Origin: Naumovozyma dairenensis CBS 421
Lineage: Eukaryota; Ascomycota; Saccharomycetes; Saccharomycetales; Saccharomycetaceae
Length of the DNA stretch: 64,000 bases
Reading direction: 5' to 3'
Assembly (NCBI RefSeq): GCF_000227115.2
Contig: NC_016480.1
Location: forward strand, 992,001 to 1,056,000
Shown: positions 55,061 through 64,000 of the stretch, piece after piece
Layout of the letters: each line of letters starts with the position of its first letter
Position numbering within the stretch: position 1 is the stretch's first letter
Made by a program: the position numbers and the translations under genes
Notes under the pieces: generated by a model
The model's database searches: none
What the model saw: the letters and a program-made list of their open reading frames with translations, nothing else
Told to the model about the DNA's origin: nothing

Positions 55061-58000
55061 TCATCTACGCTGTCTCATTCTGGCTAATTTTCTTTGTGGG
55101 AATGGCGCACTACTCTGTGTATTTGGAGCTCCACTATTAAAAATGGAACTCGGCAGTGCCGTTGTATTACCAGCTACAAAATGTAAATTGGCAGTGGTTG
55201 ATGGGTTAAAAGTTGATTGTGATTGTGGTTGATTTGTTAATTGGTTCGCAGCATTACCTCCAAATGGATTTTGTTGAGATAAATTTGAATTGAATACCGA
55301 TGACCCCATCATGTTTGGCCTTGTACCAAATCCAGCATTTTGATTCATGGAGAATCCGGAAGGTTGCATGTTACCAAACATTCCTGATGATGAAGCAGAT
55401 GCAGAAGATGGCGGTATCTTTGCCCCCGTGGTGGGATTTTGTAAAGGATTTGTGTTACCGAAGACGGAAGAAGATGGTGGTTGTTGGTTAGCTGTTACGC
55501 CCCCAAATACTGGTGGTTTATTGCCAAATAAAGAACCACTTGGTTGTTGATTTGTGCTTATGAGAGGATTTGTATTCCCAAATAAGGATGTACCACTTGC
55601 GGTGGTTTGCAGAGGATTATTAGATCCAAAGGCTCCTACAGGTGAGGTCGATGGTTTATTTGTAAAAGTGAATGTAGAACCGGCAGTGGATGGAGGTGCT
55701 GATGTTTGACCAAATAAGCTAGTTTGACTTCCAGTCGCTGATGCTGTTGGATTTGTCAGACTAATACCAAGCTTCTTTGCATCATTATTCGTAGTGGAAG
55801 CAGTAGCACCAAATGAAAAACTTGGTTTAGTCGGTTGTTGTGCTTCCTCTGCTGGTTTACCAAATGCGAATCCCGGCGATGGTGACAAATTTGGAGATGC
55901 TGTTGAACTTTTACCTGCCAATGACGGATTTTTGAATGAGAAACTTGGTTTCGATGTGGTTGTTGTGGAAATAAGAGGATTTGTATTTGATTTACTTGAG
56001 AATAGCCCTGTTGTTGGGGTTACCGTGGTAGTAGTTGCTTTATTTGCGTCAAGTAATGGATTTGTGGTTTTGTTAAAAGAAAACCCTGTAGTACCCGTGG
56101 TTGCTGCACTGGGAGGAACCGTGTTTGCTTCAGTTGGCTTGCTAAAGGAAAAGGACGGCTTTGCTCCCTCTGTCGTACTTTGCTTCCCAAACGAAAAAGT
56201 TGGTTTAGCCACAGATGATCCAGTCCCTTCACTAGCGTTATGTGCAGCAGGTTTATTGAAGGAGAAAGTTAATTTTTTGGATGGAGGTCCTTCAGAAATA
56301 GATGGGATTGCTTCAGGTTTATTAGCAAGTGTTTCAGTTGGTTTTGATACACCAAATGAAAAAGTTGGTTTTGCTGTTGCAGCTGTTGTTGCTTCTTTAG
56401 ATTCAGGTGCAGTTGAAGTTGTCCCAAATTTGAATGGAACATTCAGACTAGCATCCTTCTCTTTACTTATAGTTTGGTCCTCTTTATTTTCAGTATGTTC
56501 AGTTTGAGCTGCAGTAGTAGTTGTTGATTTAAAACTAAAAAATGGTTTCTCTATTGTAGTAGCGGAGTGTTTGTTAGCAGGAGTAGATCCGAACGAAAAT
56601 GAAGGCGCATTAGCCGCTGCTGACGTAGAGTCTGTTGTCGTATCCTTTTTAGCTGCCGTTGAACCAAATGAAAAAGCTGGTTTGACTGATGGTGATGTAT
56701 CATTTGTTGGTAAGCTGCTAAATGTAAAGGAAGGTTTAGCAGCATCTGGCGATTTGGTTGCACCAAAAGAGAAAGATGGCTTGGATTGCTCAGAAGTTGT
56801 AACTGCAGCCTTTGGGTCGTTGTCAATCGGTGGTTTAGTACCAAAATTAAAAGTTGGCTTTTTTTGTTGGTCCTCTTTGGCTGTAGTAGCAGATTTCGAT
56901 GTTCCGAATGAGAAAATAGGTGTCGAATTTTTCTCACTTGTATCTTTTGTCATGTCAATAACAACATCTGGTACAGGACGTTTTTTCCTTTTTGGTTCGT
57001 TTTCATTTTCATCTGCATTTTCATCTTCATGAATATTTGTTTTAGTTGCGCCAAATGTAAATGCTTTTTGTGCGGTATCTTTCTGATTGAGCTTGAAGGG
57101 TAAGTTGATTGAGGTTCTATCATCACTGGATTTAATAGGTTCTAGCTTAGGTGGTTTTGTTGACTTGTTAAAGTTAAAAGATAAAGATGGTTTTGTTGAA
57201 GGTGCATCAGTTATCGATGGTGACTTGAAAGAAAACGGTTTTGTTGCGACTGGTATCTTAGGTTCACTGGTAGTAGATGTAGTAGTGGTAGTGGTAGCAA
57301 TAGATGGTTTGAGATCAAATGATACTTTCTTGGAAGGTGTGTTTGAATCCTTAAGGAAGTCAAACCCTGATGTAGGTAAAATAATTTTAGCCTTTTCTTG
57401 AGATTTGTTTGAAAGAATTTGTTGTTCATTATGTTGTAGTTGTGGTTCTTCAATTGTTTCTTTCTTCTTTTGTTGTAAGGGCAATTCAGAAGTTGTCTCC
57501 TTTTCTTTTATTTTCCTTGGACCATTCAATAGAACGTCTTTTTGTATATCTGTAATACTGTTGACGTTGACATCTTTATTGATATTATTTGTGAATGTAC
57601 GCTTATCATTTTTCCGGTCAGATCCTCGCAAGATAATATTTTCAGATAAGTCCTGAGTCATTTTAGTATCCCTTGAAGGGGATGGTTTATCTTGTGAAAC
57701 TATGTCACTGGTAGTCGAGAAATCATTTAAATCGTATTCAAAATCTCCAGACCATGTGGTACCTTTAAATTTTTTCTTTTTGCTTGTATTGTTGTGAGAG
57801 TTGTTTAAGATTGGATTAATATTATTTAATGATTTCAATTCCAAGGTCAAAGCATGTTTGGTGTCATCATTATCATTACCATTATCATTACGATTAGGAT
57901 TAGGATTAGCAAATTTAATATTTGAAGGAAGTTTCTTGATTGGTGACGGTGTTTGTGATTTATGGTATAACACTGTATCATTTGCACTGCCATTTTCTGG

Positions 58001-58330
58001 TATATTTGTTGATTGTGGTCTCGATATAGATCTGGATCTTGATCTTGATCTTGAAGTTGAGATGGACGTTGATCTAGAGTTTGAAGATATGGAGGGCAAA
58101 AGACGCAATAATTGTGATTCTTTGCCGATTCTCCATTGTTGCTTTTGTCTTAATAACCGCAATCTTTGTATAGGTAAGATAGGCAATATAGGAGGTCTTG
58201 TATTGGAGGAAGAATCAGATTGGTATAAAATCACTGAATCTTGTCCATTTTTATCATTAAGGTGCCATGTGTCTTTCTCTTGAATGTCTGAGATCTTTTT
58301 AGATGAAGAATGTATGGATGAACTTGACAT
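55061..58330 (-). CDS. NUP1: FG nucleoporin Nup1
   Basis: Nuclear-basket nucleoporin that binds importin beta for nuclear import. Seen: a Ser-rich N-terminus with arginine clusters (RLRLLRQKQQWRIGKESQLLRLLP, split; then SRSRSRSRS-type repeats), and a charged region to about residue 440. A long run of FxFG repeats follows (PSFSFG, PTFSFG, FSFNK; about 450-830), then GLFG-like and SLFGNTNPL repeats (about 840-1040). The C-terminus is basic (RKLARMRQRR), similar to the importin-binding end of yeast Nup1. 1,089 residues against 1,076. Order matches YOR098C. Repeats make antisense frames on the plus strand, which are not genes. Confidence 0.93.
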   Translation of the reverse strand: MSSSSIHSSSKKISDIQEKDTWHLNDKNGQDSVILYQSDSSSNTRPPILPILPIQRLRLLRQKQQWRIGKESQLLRLLPSISSNSRSTSISTSRSRSRSRSISRPQSTNIPENGSANDTVLYHKSQTPSPIKKLPSNIKFANPNPNRNDNGNDNDDTKHALTLELKSLNNINPILNNSHNNTSKKKKFKGTTWSGDFEYDLNDFSTTSDIVSQDKPSPSRDTKMTQDLSENIILRGSDRKNDKRTFTNNINKDVNVNSITDIQKDVLLNGPRKIKEKETTSELPLQQKKKETIEEPQLQHNEQQILSNKSQEKAKIILPTSGFDFLKDSNTPSKKVSFDLKPSIATTTTTTSTTSEPKIPVATKPFSFKSPSITDAPSTKPSLSFNFNKSTKPPKLEPIKSSDDRTSINLPFKLNQKDTAQKAFTFGATKTNIHEDENADENENEPKRKKRPVPDVVIDMTKDTSEKNSTPIFSFGTSKSATTAKEDQQKKPTFNFGTKPPIDNDPKAAVTTSEQSKPSFSFGATKSPDAAKPSFTFSSLPTNDTSPSVKPAFSFGSTAAKKDTTTDSTSAAANAPSFSFGSTPANKHSATTIEKPFFSFKSTTTTAAQTEHTENKEDQTISKEKDASLNVPFKFGTTSTAPESKEATTAATAKPTFSFGVSKPTETLANKPEAIPSISEGPPSKKLTFSFNKPAAHNASEGTGSSVAKPTFSFGKQSTTEGAKPSFSFSKPTEANTVPPSAATTGTTGFSFNKTTNPLLDANKATTTTVTPTTGLFSSKSNTNPLISTTTTSKPSFSFKNPSLAGKSSTASPNLSPSPGFAFGKPAEEAQQPTKPSFSFGATASTTNNDAKKLGISLTNPTASATGSQTSLFGQTSAPPSTAGSTFTFTNKPSTSPVGAFGSNNPLQTTASGTSLFGNTNPLISTNQQPSGSLFGNKPPVFGGVTANQQPPSSSVFGNTNPLQNPTTGAKIPPSSASASSSGMFGNMQPSGFSMNQNAGFGTRPNMMGSSVFNSNLSQQNPFGGNAANQLTNQPQSQSTFNPSTTANLHFVAGNTTALPSSIFNSGAPNTQSSAPFPQRKLARMRQRR

Positions 58331-59192
58331 AATGCTTGTTTATAATGCGCCTGTAATTGAGGAAACAAGAGACAAAAGGGCTAAAGCCGGTATAAAACTG
58401 TCAATAGATAAGTTTTGCTTCTCGTTAACGGTATTATTATATCTTCAATTTGGTATAGTTGTACACTTTTGTTATACTAATTCTTCTTCAAGTACAATCA
58501 TTCATCTCTTTATTGGTCATATCCGTGCTTAAATTTTTCATTATAAGAAAACATGGAAAATAGAAAATAAGTTGTGTCCAACCCTAAAATATGAATCCCC
58601 AGACAGACATAGGGCGGAATAAAAAGGGTTGGTTTATATCACCTAGGGTTGAAAACAACTAAAATTTCTAAATTTTTGCACGGTATTCCCATATGGAATC
58701 ATAATGGGGTAAGAAACATATTAGAAGCAAAATAGAACTGACAAGAAAACGTTATCGTTACGCGGAGTGTCTCCCACTATCTCTCTCTCTTTCTCTTTCT
58801 CTTTCTCTTTTGGTACGAACACGTAAACGAAAATAATAGGAAGACGGACAGATCACTCTGAAGATTTCTCTTCTCTTTATTTATTTATTTATTTATTTAT
58901 TATCATTGTCGCTTCAGGATGAGAAAGAGCGGAAAAGTAGGTACGTAGGTAACAAAAACACAAATCTTTACCTGTACGTGCTGCCTCTCTGTCTGCTGCG
59001 TATTTTGGAAAATTTCAAAAAAGAGATCTCTACGTACGTACTTAATCTTTTACAATAACTAACTTAACTTACGAGAAATTTGTATTAAACCTATTCAATA
59101 TTTTTTTTTTGAAAAGCTTGCTTTAATTTTTCATCGTATTGAGTTAGAGTTATACCATACAACACAAGCTATCAAGGCAAGCTAGTAACACA
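58331..59192. other. Divergent NUP1/KTR1 promoter region
   Basis: No gene. It holds a CT/CTTT-rich tract at about 58780-58812, a TTTA microsatellite at about 58875-58901 and T runs near 59100. The tracts lie where yeast promoters often have nucleosome-excluding homopolymers. Confidence 0.5.
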
Positions 59193-60386
59193 ATGGTTAA
59201 ATTCTCTATCCCACCTGGGAGAGAAAATCAATTTAAAAAGATTGGTGTCTTCATCATCGCCATCTTAACAATCTTCATTATTTTCCATGGTGCATCTTCA
59301 TCAAGTGATAGTTCCGGATCCACAAGACGTTCCATGAAACAAGTTAGTACTTCTGTCAAGGGACAAAATGGATACAAATATGAAAAAGTTTCATATCCAA
59401 AATATACTGGTCCAAAAGTGAAAGCTACTTTTGTCACCTTAGCTCGTAATAGTGATTTATATTCTCTCTTAGAATCCATCAAATCTGTCGAAGATAGATT
59501 CAATCATAAATTTCAATACGATTGGGTCTTTTTAAATGATGAAGAATTTTCTGATGAATTTAAAAATGTTACCACTGCAATGGTTAGTGGTACCACTAAA
59601 TATGGTCTCGTTCCTGCTGAACATTGGTCTTTCCCACCTTGGATTGATCAAGAGAGAGCTGCTAAAGTTAGAGATGAAATGCGTGCAAAGAAGATTATTT
59701 ATGGTGATTCTATTTCATATAGGCATATGTGTAGATTTGAAAGTGGGTTTTTCTATAGACATCCATTAATGGATGATTATGATTGGTATTGGAGAGTGGA
59801 ACCTGATATTAAATTACATTGTGATATTGATTATGATATCTTCAAATTTATGGCTGATAACGGTAAGAAATATGGGTTTACTATTAGTATTCATGAATAT
59901 ATGGACACTATTCCAACTTTATGGGATACCACAAAGGAATTCATGAAGAGACATCCAGAACATGTTCATAAGAACAATATGATGAATTTTGTTAGTGATG
60001 ATAATGGTGAATCTTATAATTCATGTCATTTCTGGTCTAATTTTGAAATTGCCTCATTAGATTTTTGGAGAGGCCCTGCTTACACGGAATATTTTGATTA
60101 TTTGGATAAAGCAGGTGGATTCTTTTATGAAAGATGGGGAGATGCTCCTGTACATTCCATTGCTGCTGCATTATTCTTGGATCGTAATGAAATTCATCAT
60201 TTTGGTGATTTAGGTTATTTCCATGCACCATTCCATCAATGTCCACTAGATGATTCCATTAGATTAGGTAATAAATGTGATTGTGATCCAAAGGAAGATT
60301 TCACATGGAATGGGTTTTCATGTGGTGTCAAATATTATTCCGTTAATCATTTGAAGAAACCTGCTGGATGGCAAGAACATGCTTAG
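59193..60386 (+). CDS. KTR1: Golgi alpha-1,2-mannosyltransferase Ktr1
   Basis: Type II Golgi enzyme (GT15, KRE2/MNT1 family) that adds alpha-1,2-mannose to O- and N-glycans using GDP-mannose. Seen: a short cytosolic N-terminus, a signal anchor at residues 15-32 (IGVFIIAILTIFIIFHGA), a Ser-rich stem, and the catalytic domain. Family blocks are VTLARNSDLYSLLESI, FLNDEEFS, RHMCRFESGFFY, YWRVEPDIKLHCDIDYD (metal/substrate site), MNFVSDDNG, FEIASLDFWR, GGFFYERWGDAPVHSIAA and FHQCP. 397 residues against 393. Confidence 0.96.
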   Translation: MVKFSIPPGRENQFKKIGVFIIAILTIFIIFHGASSSSDSSGSTRRSMKQVSTSVKGQNGYKYEKVSYPKYTGPKVKATFVTLARNSDLYSLLESIKSVEDRFNHKFQYDWVFLNDEEFSDEFKNVTTAMVSGTTKYGLVPAEHWSFPPWIDQERAAKVRDEMRAKKIIYGDSISYRHMCRFESGFFYRHPLMDDYDWYWRVEPDIKLHCDIDYDIFKFMADNGKKYGFTISIHEYMDTIPTLWDTTKEFMKRHPEHVHKNNMMNFVSDDNGESYNSCHFWSNFEIASLDFWRGPAYTEYFDYLDKAGGFFYERWGDAPVHSIAAALFLDRNEIHHFGDLGYFHAPFHQCPLDDSIRLGNKCDCDPKEDFTWNGFSCGVKYYSVNHLKKPAGWQEHA

Positions 60387-60646
60387 AGAGAATGTTGGAC
60401 GCATTTTTCTCAAACCTTTTGTTATTTTTCATACATTAAAAGTTTTATAAATGATTTTTCACATACATATATATAAATATATAGATATGATTATGATAGT
60501 TTGGTTTAGTGTTTTATACAAGTATGTTACAAATCACATGCAGGAAAGCAACTTTGTATTATGCTTATAAAAATTTTGTGCTTTTCATGATATATTTTCA
60601 ATTCTTTTATTTATTTATAAGAGTAATTAGTAGAAATGAAGCTTTT

Positions 60647-61636
60647 TCAAATATTGTATTTTTTAAAGAATGAATGAGTCAATTCTACACCTAAGAAAGT
60701 AGCAGCATTAGCTGGGAAGGATCTTAACAAAGCAGGTCCTAACCCAGGGAAAAATCCTTTAATCCCACCTCTTTTCAAATAAATTTCCTTCGTCGCACTC
60801 AACATCGATTGAGATCCAGTACCTGATGATGCTTGTAATTTAGTCTTAATAGTATCGATTGGGAAAACTGCCAACCACATGGACATCCCTGCGATACCAC
60901 CTGCTAAACAAACATTCTTAATACTAATCTTCTCATCATTACCGCTTTGTTTATTTAAATATTTCTTCGAGATTTCATAAGATGCAAAATACAAGGCACT
61001 CCCTGGGCCATCCCTAGCCAAAGTAGCTAAAGATCCCTTAAACAAAGATCTTATACCACCACCATTCTTAATGATATCCTTTGCTGCACCAAAGAATGAA
61101 CCATTCTTTGTAGTTTGTAAAACCACTTTGATTCTTTCAGTAGGGGCAGTAACTAGTGTAGTTGGAATAGCACTAATGAAACCTGCTGTAGCCATTTGAC
61201 CAATGGATAATTCATTCGAAATAGCATTATTGCTATTAGCATTCTTGTTATAAGTAACTATTTTCTTCCCGATATCGTACCCCCAAAAGGATATAGCGAA
61301 AATTGGCGTAACACCAAGTAATGGGGGTATGACACCTTTATAAAATCCTCTAATGGAATTAGTAAAGAATGATCCTTTGGTAGCTAAACGAGCTTCCTTT
61401 AGGATCTTAGTAATTGCATCAGTGGTACCTTTAGCTTGATTGCTTTGACATCTTACTTTTATTAGATCGAATGGATGACCTGTTACTACTGCACAAACAC
61501 CACCTACACCTCCTGCTGCTAATGATTTTAAATTATCACGTATCGGTGATGATAGTGGTGGTAGTTCAGAGGATTCTAGGGTATGTTTCTCTTCGTTAAG
61601 TAAAGTTGTGTCTGTTAGTGATGAATCTTGAGACAT
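60647..61636 (-). CDS. CRC1: Mitochondrial carnitine/acylcarnitine carrier Crc1
   Basis: Inner-membrane carrier exchanging acetyl- and acylcarnitine. Seen: three mitochondrial-carrier repeats with signatures PFDLIKVRCQ (about residue 55), PTERIKVVLQ (about 165) and PIDTIKTKLQ (about 260), each after an odd-numbered helix, with GG/GFYKG-type even-helix motifs (IRGFYKGVIPPLLG, IRSLFKGSLATLARDGPGSA, IKGFFPGLGPALLRSFPANA). 329 residues against 327. The N-terminal extension of about 30 polar residues is as in S. cerevisiae. Position before RAS1 matches YOR100C. Confidence 0.95.
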   Translation of the reverse strand: MSQDSSLTDTTLLNEEKHTLESSELPPLSSPIRDNLKSLAAGGVGGVCAVVTGHPFDLIKVRCQSNQAKGTTDAITKILKEARLATKGSFFTNSIRGFYKGVIPPLLGVTPIFAISFWGYDIGKKIVTYNKNANSNNAISNELSIGQMATAGFISAIPTTLVTAPTERIKVVLQTTKNGSFFGAAKDIIKNGGGIRSLFKGSLATLARDGPGSALYFASYEISKKYLNKQSGNDEKISIKNVCLAGGIAGMSMWLAVFPIDTIKTKLQASSGTGSQSMLSATKEIYLKRGGIKGFFPGLGPALLRSFPANAATFLGVELTHSFFKKYNI

Positions 61637-63284
61637 TTGTCTAATTGTGTTTTTTTTCTTGGTTTCGAGATTTCACTGTAGTATTGTTTTCTCTCAAGAT
61701 AAAGCAGTGTTGTAGGAGATAAGTTTAAGCTTTCCGATGTGGATGAGTATAGGCACTTGCTTTAGGAGTTCACTTGTCGTTCCTTTTAGTTTACTTAAGC
61801 TTAGTTTATATATGATATGTAAGTGATTTAGAAGCCACTGTTCATTATATATATATATATGTATGTATGCATATCGACTGTAATTGGAGATGGGTTGATG
61901 ATGATGGTGTTTATCTTAGGGCTTCGAGCCATCAAGTGAGTACGTGGATAATAATTGATACATACATGGAATCATGGATATTAATTAGCATGTTTTTTCA
62001 GTCAGTCATTCACAAATTGCAGCAAACAAATATGGCACTGCGCGGTACCGGCCTTAATTAGTTGCCAGGACAAATGGAAAGAAATACGCGCCGCCATTCG
62101 ATTCCTGATGGGGGGTCCATTCAATGTATTTCTGAGGTTACCCTTTTCTTCATTGGTGGCCAACACCCAGACACAGACGTGCAAAACGATCTGGATCCAA
62201 TCTCCATTTCTGATCCCCTTTTTTTTGATTTTTTTTTGCCTTTTCTATCGCCCAGTAATCTCTCACTGTTTGATTAAGCTTGGCTTGGCTTGGTTTGGCT
62301 TATGGTCTTGGCTGAACAAACAAACGACCAAATACACACACATGCGTGCGCGCGGGCGTTCACTTACGTCCCCACTCTTTTGTACTTGGGTAAAGATTTT
62401 CTTGATTTTTTCTTTGATTTTGATTTTATTTCCCCTTCAAGCCCTGAGGGCTTCAGTTGCCAAGGGGCGAGGGCAATTATGATGTAACACTAGTCAAAAC
62501 TTTCCAAAGCAGCGAAAACACGAACTCCTATCCTAATTGTGCCAAACAAAACCCCTTTCTTGCGTAGCACACATACAGTCCTTAACATCTAACCCTGAGT
62601 AATCCTACTCACCTACCCTATGAAAATACGTAAAGTGCATATTCTTTCTTGCCTGTGGGCCGAAGTGGGAGGGGCCATGCATTGGCAATATTGTCTGTTA
62701 TTGCAGGCCACCACATCCCACACACGTACATACCCAGGTGGGACGAAAATTGAGAAACACGGGGCTAAATATTTTGAAACAAGAAGGGGGAACGAGAACG
62801 ACAAAGACCACTCACTCTCACTCTCTCACCCTGGGGGAGGGAGAACACAGCGCAGTGCAACACAGGGCACCGCGACGTAAACAGACGTCCATTTTGGAGG
62901 GGAAAACAAACAAACATCAACAATCTCTAAGCAAAGCGAAAACCTAACGGAATGCAACGGAATGTAACGGAACTTATCGTAACGTAACGTAACAGAACGT
63001 AACACCAATAATTTTTTTTGCTTCTTCTTCTTCTTACGTACATACATGGATTTTTTTTTATATAGATTAACAATTGAGTCCAAGGCAAACAACTCATCAT
63101 CATAACACAGATCAAACCAATTGAACTCGAATCCACTTCAATCTAATCCTATCAAACAGAAATAGCAACGACAAGTGTATCTAATTAGAATTAGTGCAGA
63201 ACACCATAAACAAAGGCAAAACAAAGGAAATACGGGAGGGAGAAAAATTCATATACCTACACATACACATATAAAGAAAGCAGA
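61637..63284. other. Long divergent CRC1/RAS1 intergenic region
   Basis: About 1.65 kb without a convincing gene. It holds an AT run at about 61847-61862, TGGCT repeats at about 62279-62300, and alternating purine/pyrimidine sequence at 62333-62354. CT/CA tracts lie near 62805-62830 and GTAAC repeats at about 62942-63005. The overlapping short frames (62002-62880) are on both strands and look like chance in a GC-richer region. Confidence 0.5.
62942..63005 (+). repeat. Degenerate GTAAC/GGAATGTAAC tandem motif
   Basis: The motif AACGGAATGYAACGGAA and then CGTAACGTAACGTAAC recur with spacers in about 64 bases, some 280 bases upstream of the RAS1 start. Possibly a protein-binding cluster in the promoter or 5' leader. 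Confidence 0.5.
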
Positions 63285-64000
63285 ATGTCCTTAAACAAAT
63301 CCAATATTAGAGAATTCAAATTGGTAGTCGTAGGAGGAGGTGGTGTTGGTAAATCTGCCCTAACTATTCAATTAATTCATTCTCATTTCGTCGATGAATA
63401 TGATCCAACCATTGAAGATTCATACAGGAAACAAGTAGTGATAGATGATAAAGTCACTGTCTTAGACGTGTTAGACACCGCTGGTCAAGAAGAATATTCT
63501 GCCATGAGAGAACAATATATGAGAACTGGAGAGGGGTTTGTGTTAGTTTATTCTATCACTTCTAAAAACTCATTTGAAGAATTGATGACTTATTATCAAC
63601 AAATTCAAAGAGTGAAAGATTCAGATTATATTCCTGTCGTTATTGTGGGGAATAAATCTGATTTAGAAGATGAAAGACAGGTCTCATATCAAGCTGGGGT
63701 CAATTTGGCTAAACAAATGAATGCCCCCTTTTTGGAAACATCTGCAAAGCAAGCCATTAACGTTGAAGAAGCATTCTATACTTTGGTTCGTTTGGTGAGA
63801 GATAATGGGGGTGAATATAATAAGAATAATGCGGAAGTTGAGAATGCAAAGGAAAATCAACATATTACTGACGAGACTAACAATATCAATAGTAATACAA
63901 TCATATCACAACAAGGTTTAACAACACAAGGAGAAAATGTTGTAGTAAATGGAACAACTAGTCCAAGCTCCATTGGAACTGCTCCAAATGTAGCCTCGAT
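63285..64000 (+). CDS. RAS1: Ras GTPase, cut by the window end
   Basis: Activator of adenylate cyclase in nutrient signalling. Seen: the P-loop [11 protein letters not shown] (unmutated glycines), the effector region [56 protein letters not shown], then an Asn/Thr-rich hypervariable part. 238 codons are visible with no stop. The C-terminal CAAX box lies beyond the window (S. cerevisiae Ras1 is 309 residues). RAS1 and RAS2 are duplicates; adjacency to CRC1 indicates RAS1 (YOR101W). Confidence 0.94.
   Translation, partial: MSLNKSNIREFKLVVVGGGGVGKSALTIQLIHSHFVDEYDPTIEDSYRKQVVIDDKVTVLDVLDTAGQEEYSAMREQYMRTGEGFVLVYSITSKNSFEELMTYYQQIQRVKDSDYIPVVIVGNKSDLEDERQVSYQAGVNLAKQMNAPFLETSAKQAINVEEAFYTLVRLVRDNGGEYNKNNAEVENAKENQHITDETNNINSNTIISQQGLTTQGENVVVNGTTSPSSIGTAPNVAS

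Noticed and set aside
55794..56507. 237-codon plus-strand frame inside NUP1
   Set aside because: Antisense shadow created by the repetitive FG-repeat codons of NUP1.
62620..62880. Overlapping frames upstream of RAS1
   Set aside because: Open on both strands in a GC-richer promoter region, with low-complexity translations and no similarity.

Overview
The window is budding-yeast nuclear DNA from a species that diverged after the whole-genome duplication (Saccharomycetaceae, probably near Naumovozyma, Kazachstania or Tetrapisispora; the species is my inference). The reasons are AT-rich spacers, nearly intronless genes, one ribosomal-protein gene with a TACTAAC branch point, cytosolic-type tRNA genes, and gene order. 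From about 27.3 kb to the right edge the genes follow Saccharomyces cerevisiae chromosome XV, YOR085W to YOR101W, in order and orientation: OST3, TCB1, YVC1, VPS21, PTC5, (TMA46 missing), ECM3, CMR2, ARF3, RKI1, RPS7A, YOR097C, NUP1, KTR1, CRC1, RAS1.

Left part (0-11 kb): AXL2, a decayed Mutator-like (MULE) transposase relic, a tRNA-Val(AAC), END3 and CCT2. These genes lie on S. cerevisiae chromosomes IX and XIV, which is typical of reciprocal loss after the duplication. MKT1 (24.2-26.7 kb) neighbours END3 in S. cerevisiae, but here about 15 kb separates END3 from MKT1.

Middle island (11-24 kb): gene-poor debris around a divergent omega-class glutathione transferase gene (ECM4/GTO type, broken by an assembly gap). 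It holds two tandem, same-strand, broken copies of a Y'-element-type (YRF1-like) helicase, and probably a third scrap on the other strand. The second copy spans about 4.5 kb and still has a 601-codon open frame with DEFH, but its Walker A glycine is now arginine. Y' helicases are normally subtelomeric, so this looks like a former chromosome end or a captured subtelomeric segment at a synteny break. I regard it as the most interesting part of the window.

Right part (27-64 kb): ordinary housekeeping and membrane-traffic genes. They cover ER glycosylation and membrane contact (OST3, TCB1), vacuole and endosome (YVC1, VPS21), mitochondrial phosphatase and carnitine carrier (PTC5, CRC1), small GTPases (VPS21, ARF3, RAS1), nuclear pore (NUP1), Golgi mannosylation (KTR1), pentose phosphate (RKI1) and ribosome (RPS7A). 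VPS21 carries a one-base frameshift in a short T run that looks like a sequencing error. The PTC5-ECM3 spacer, where TMA46 should be, holds a second MULE relic, a repeat shared in inverted orientation with the first relic's neighbourhood, and an unidentified broken coding stretch. Three N gaps (15080-15611, 15964-16242, 49370-49397) lie in or near repeats.
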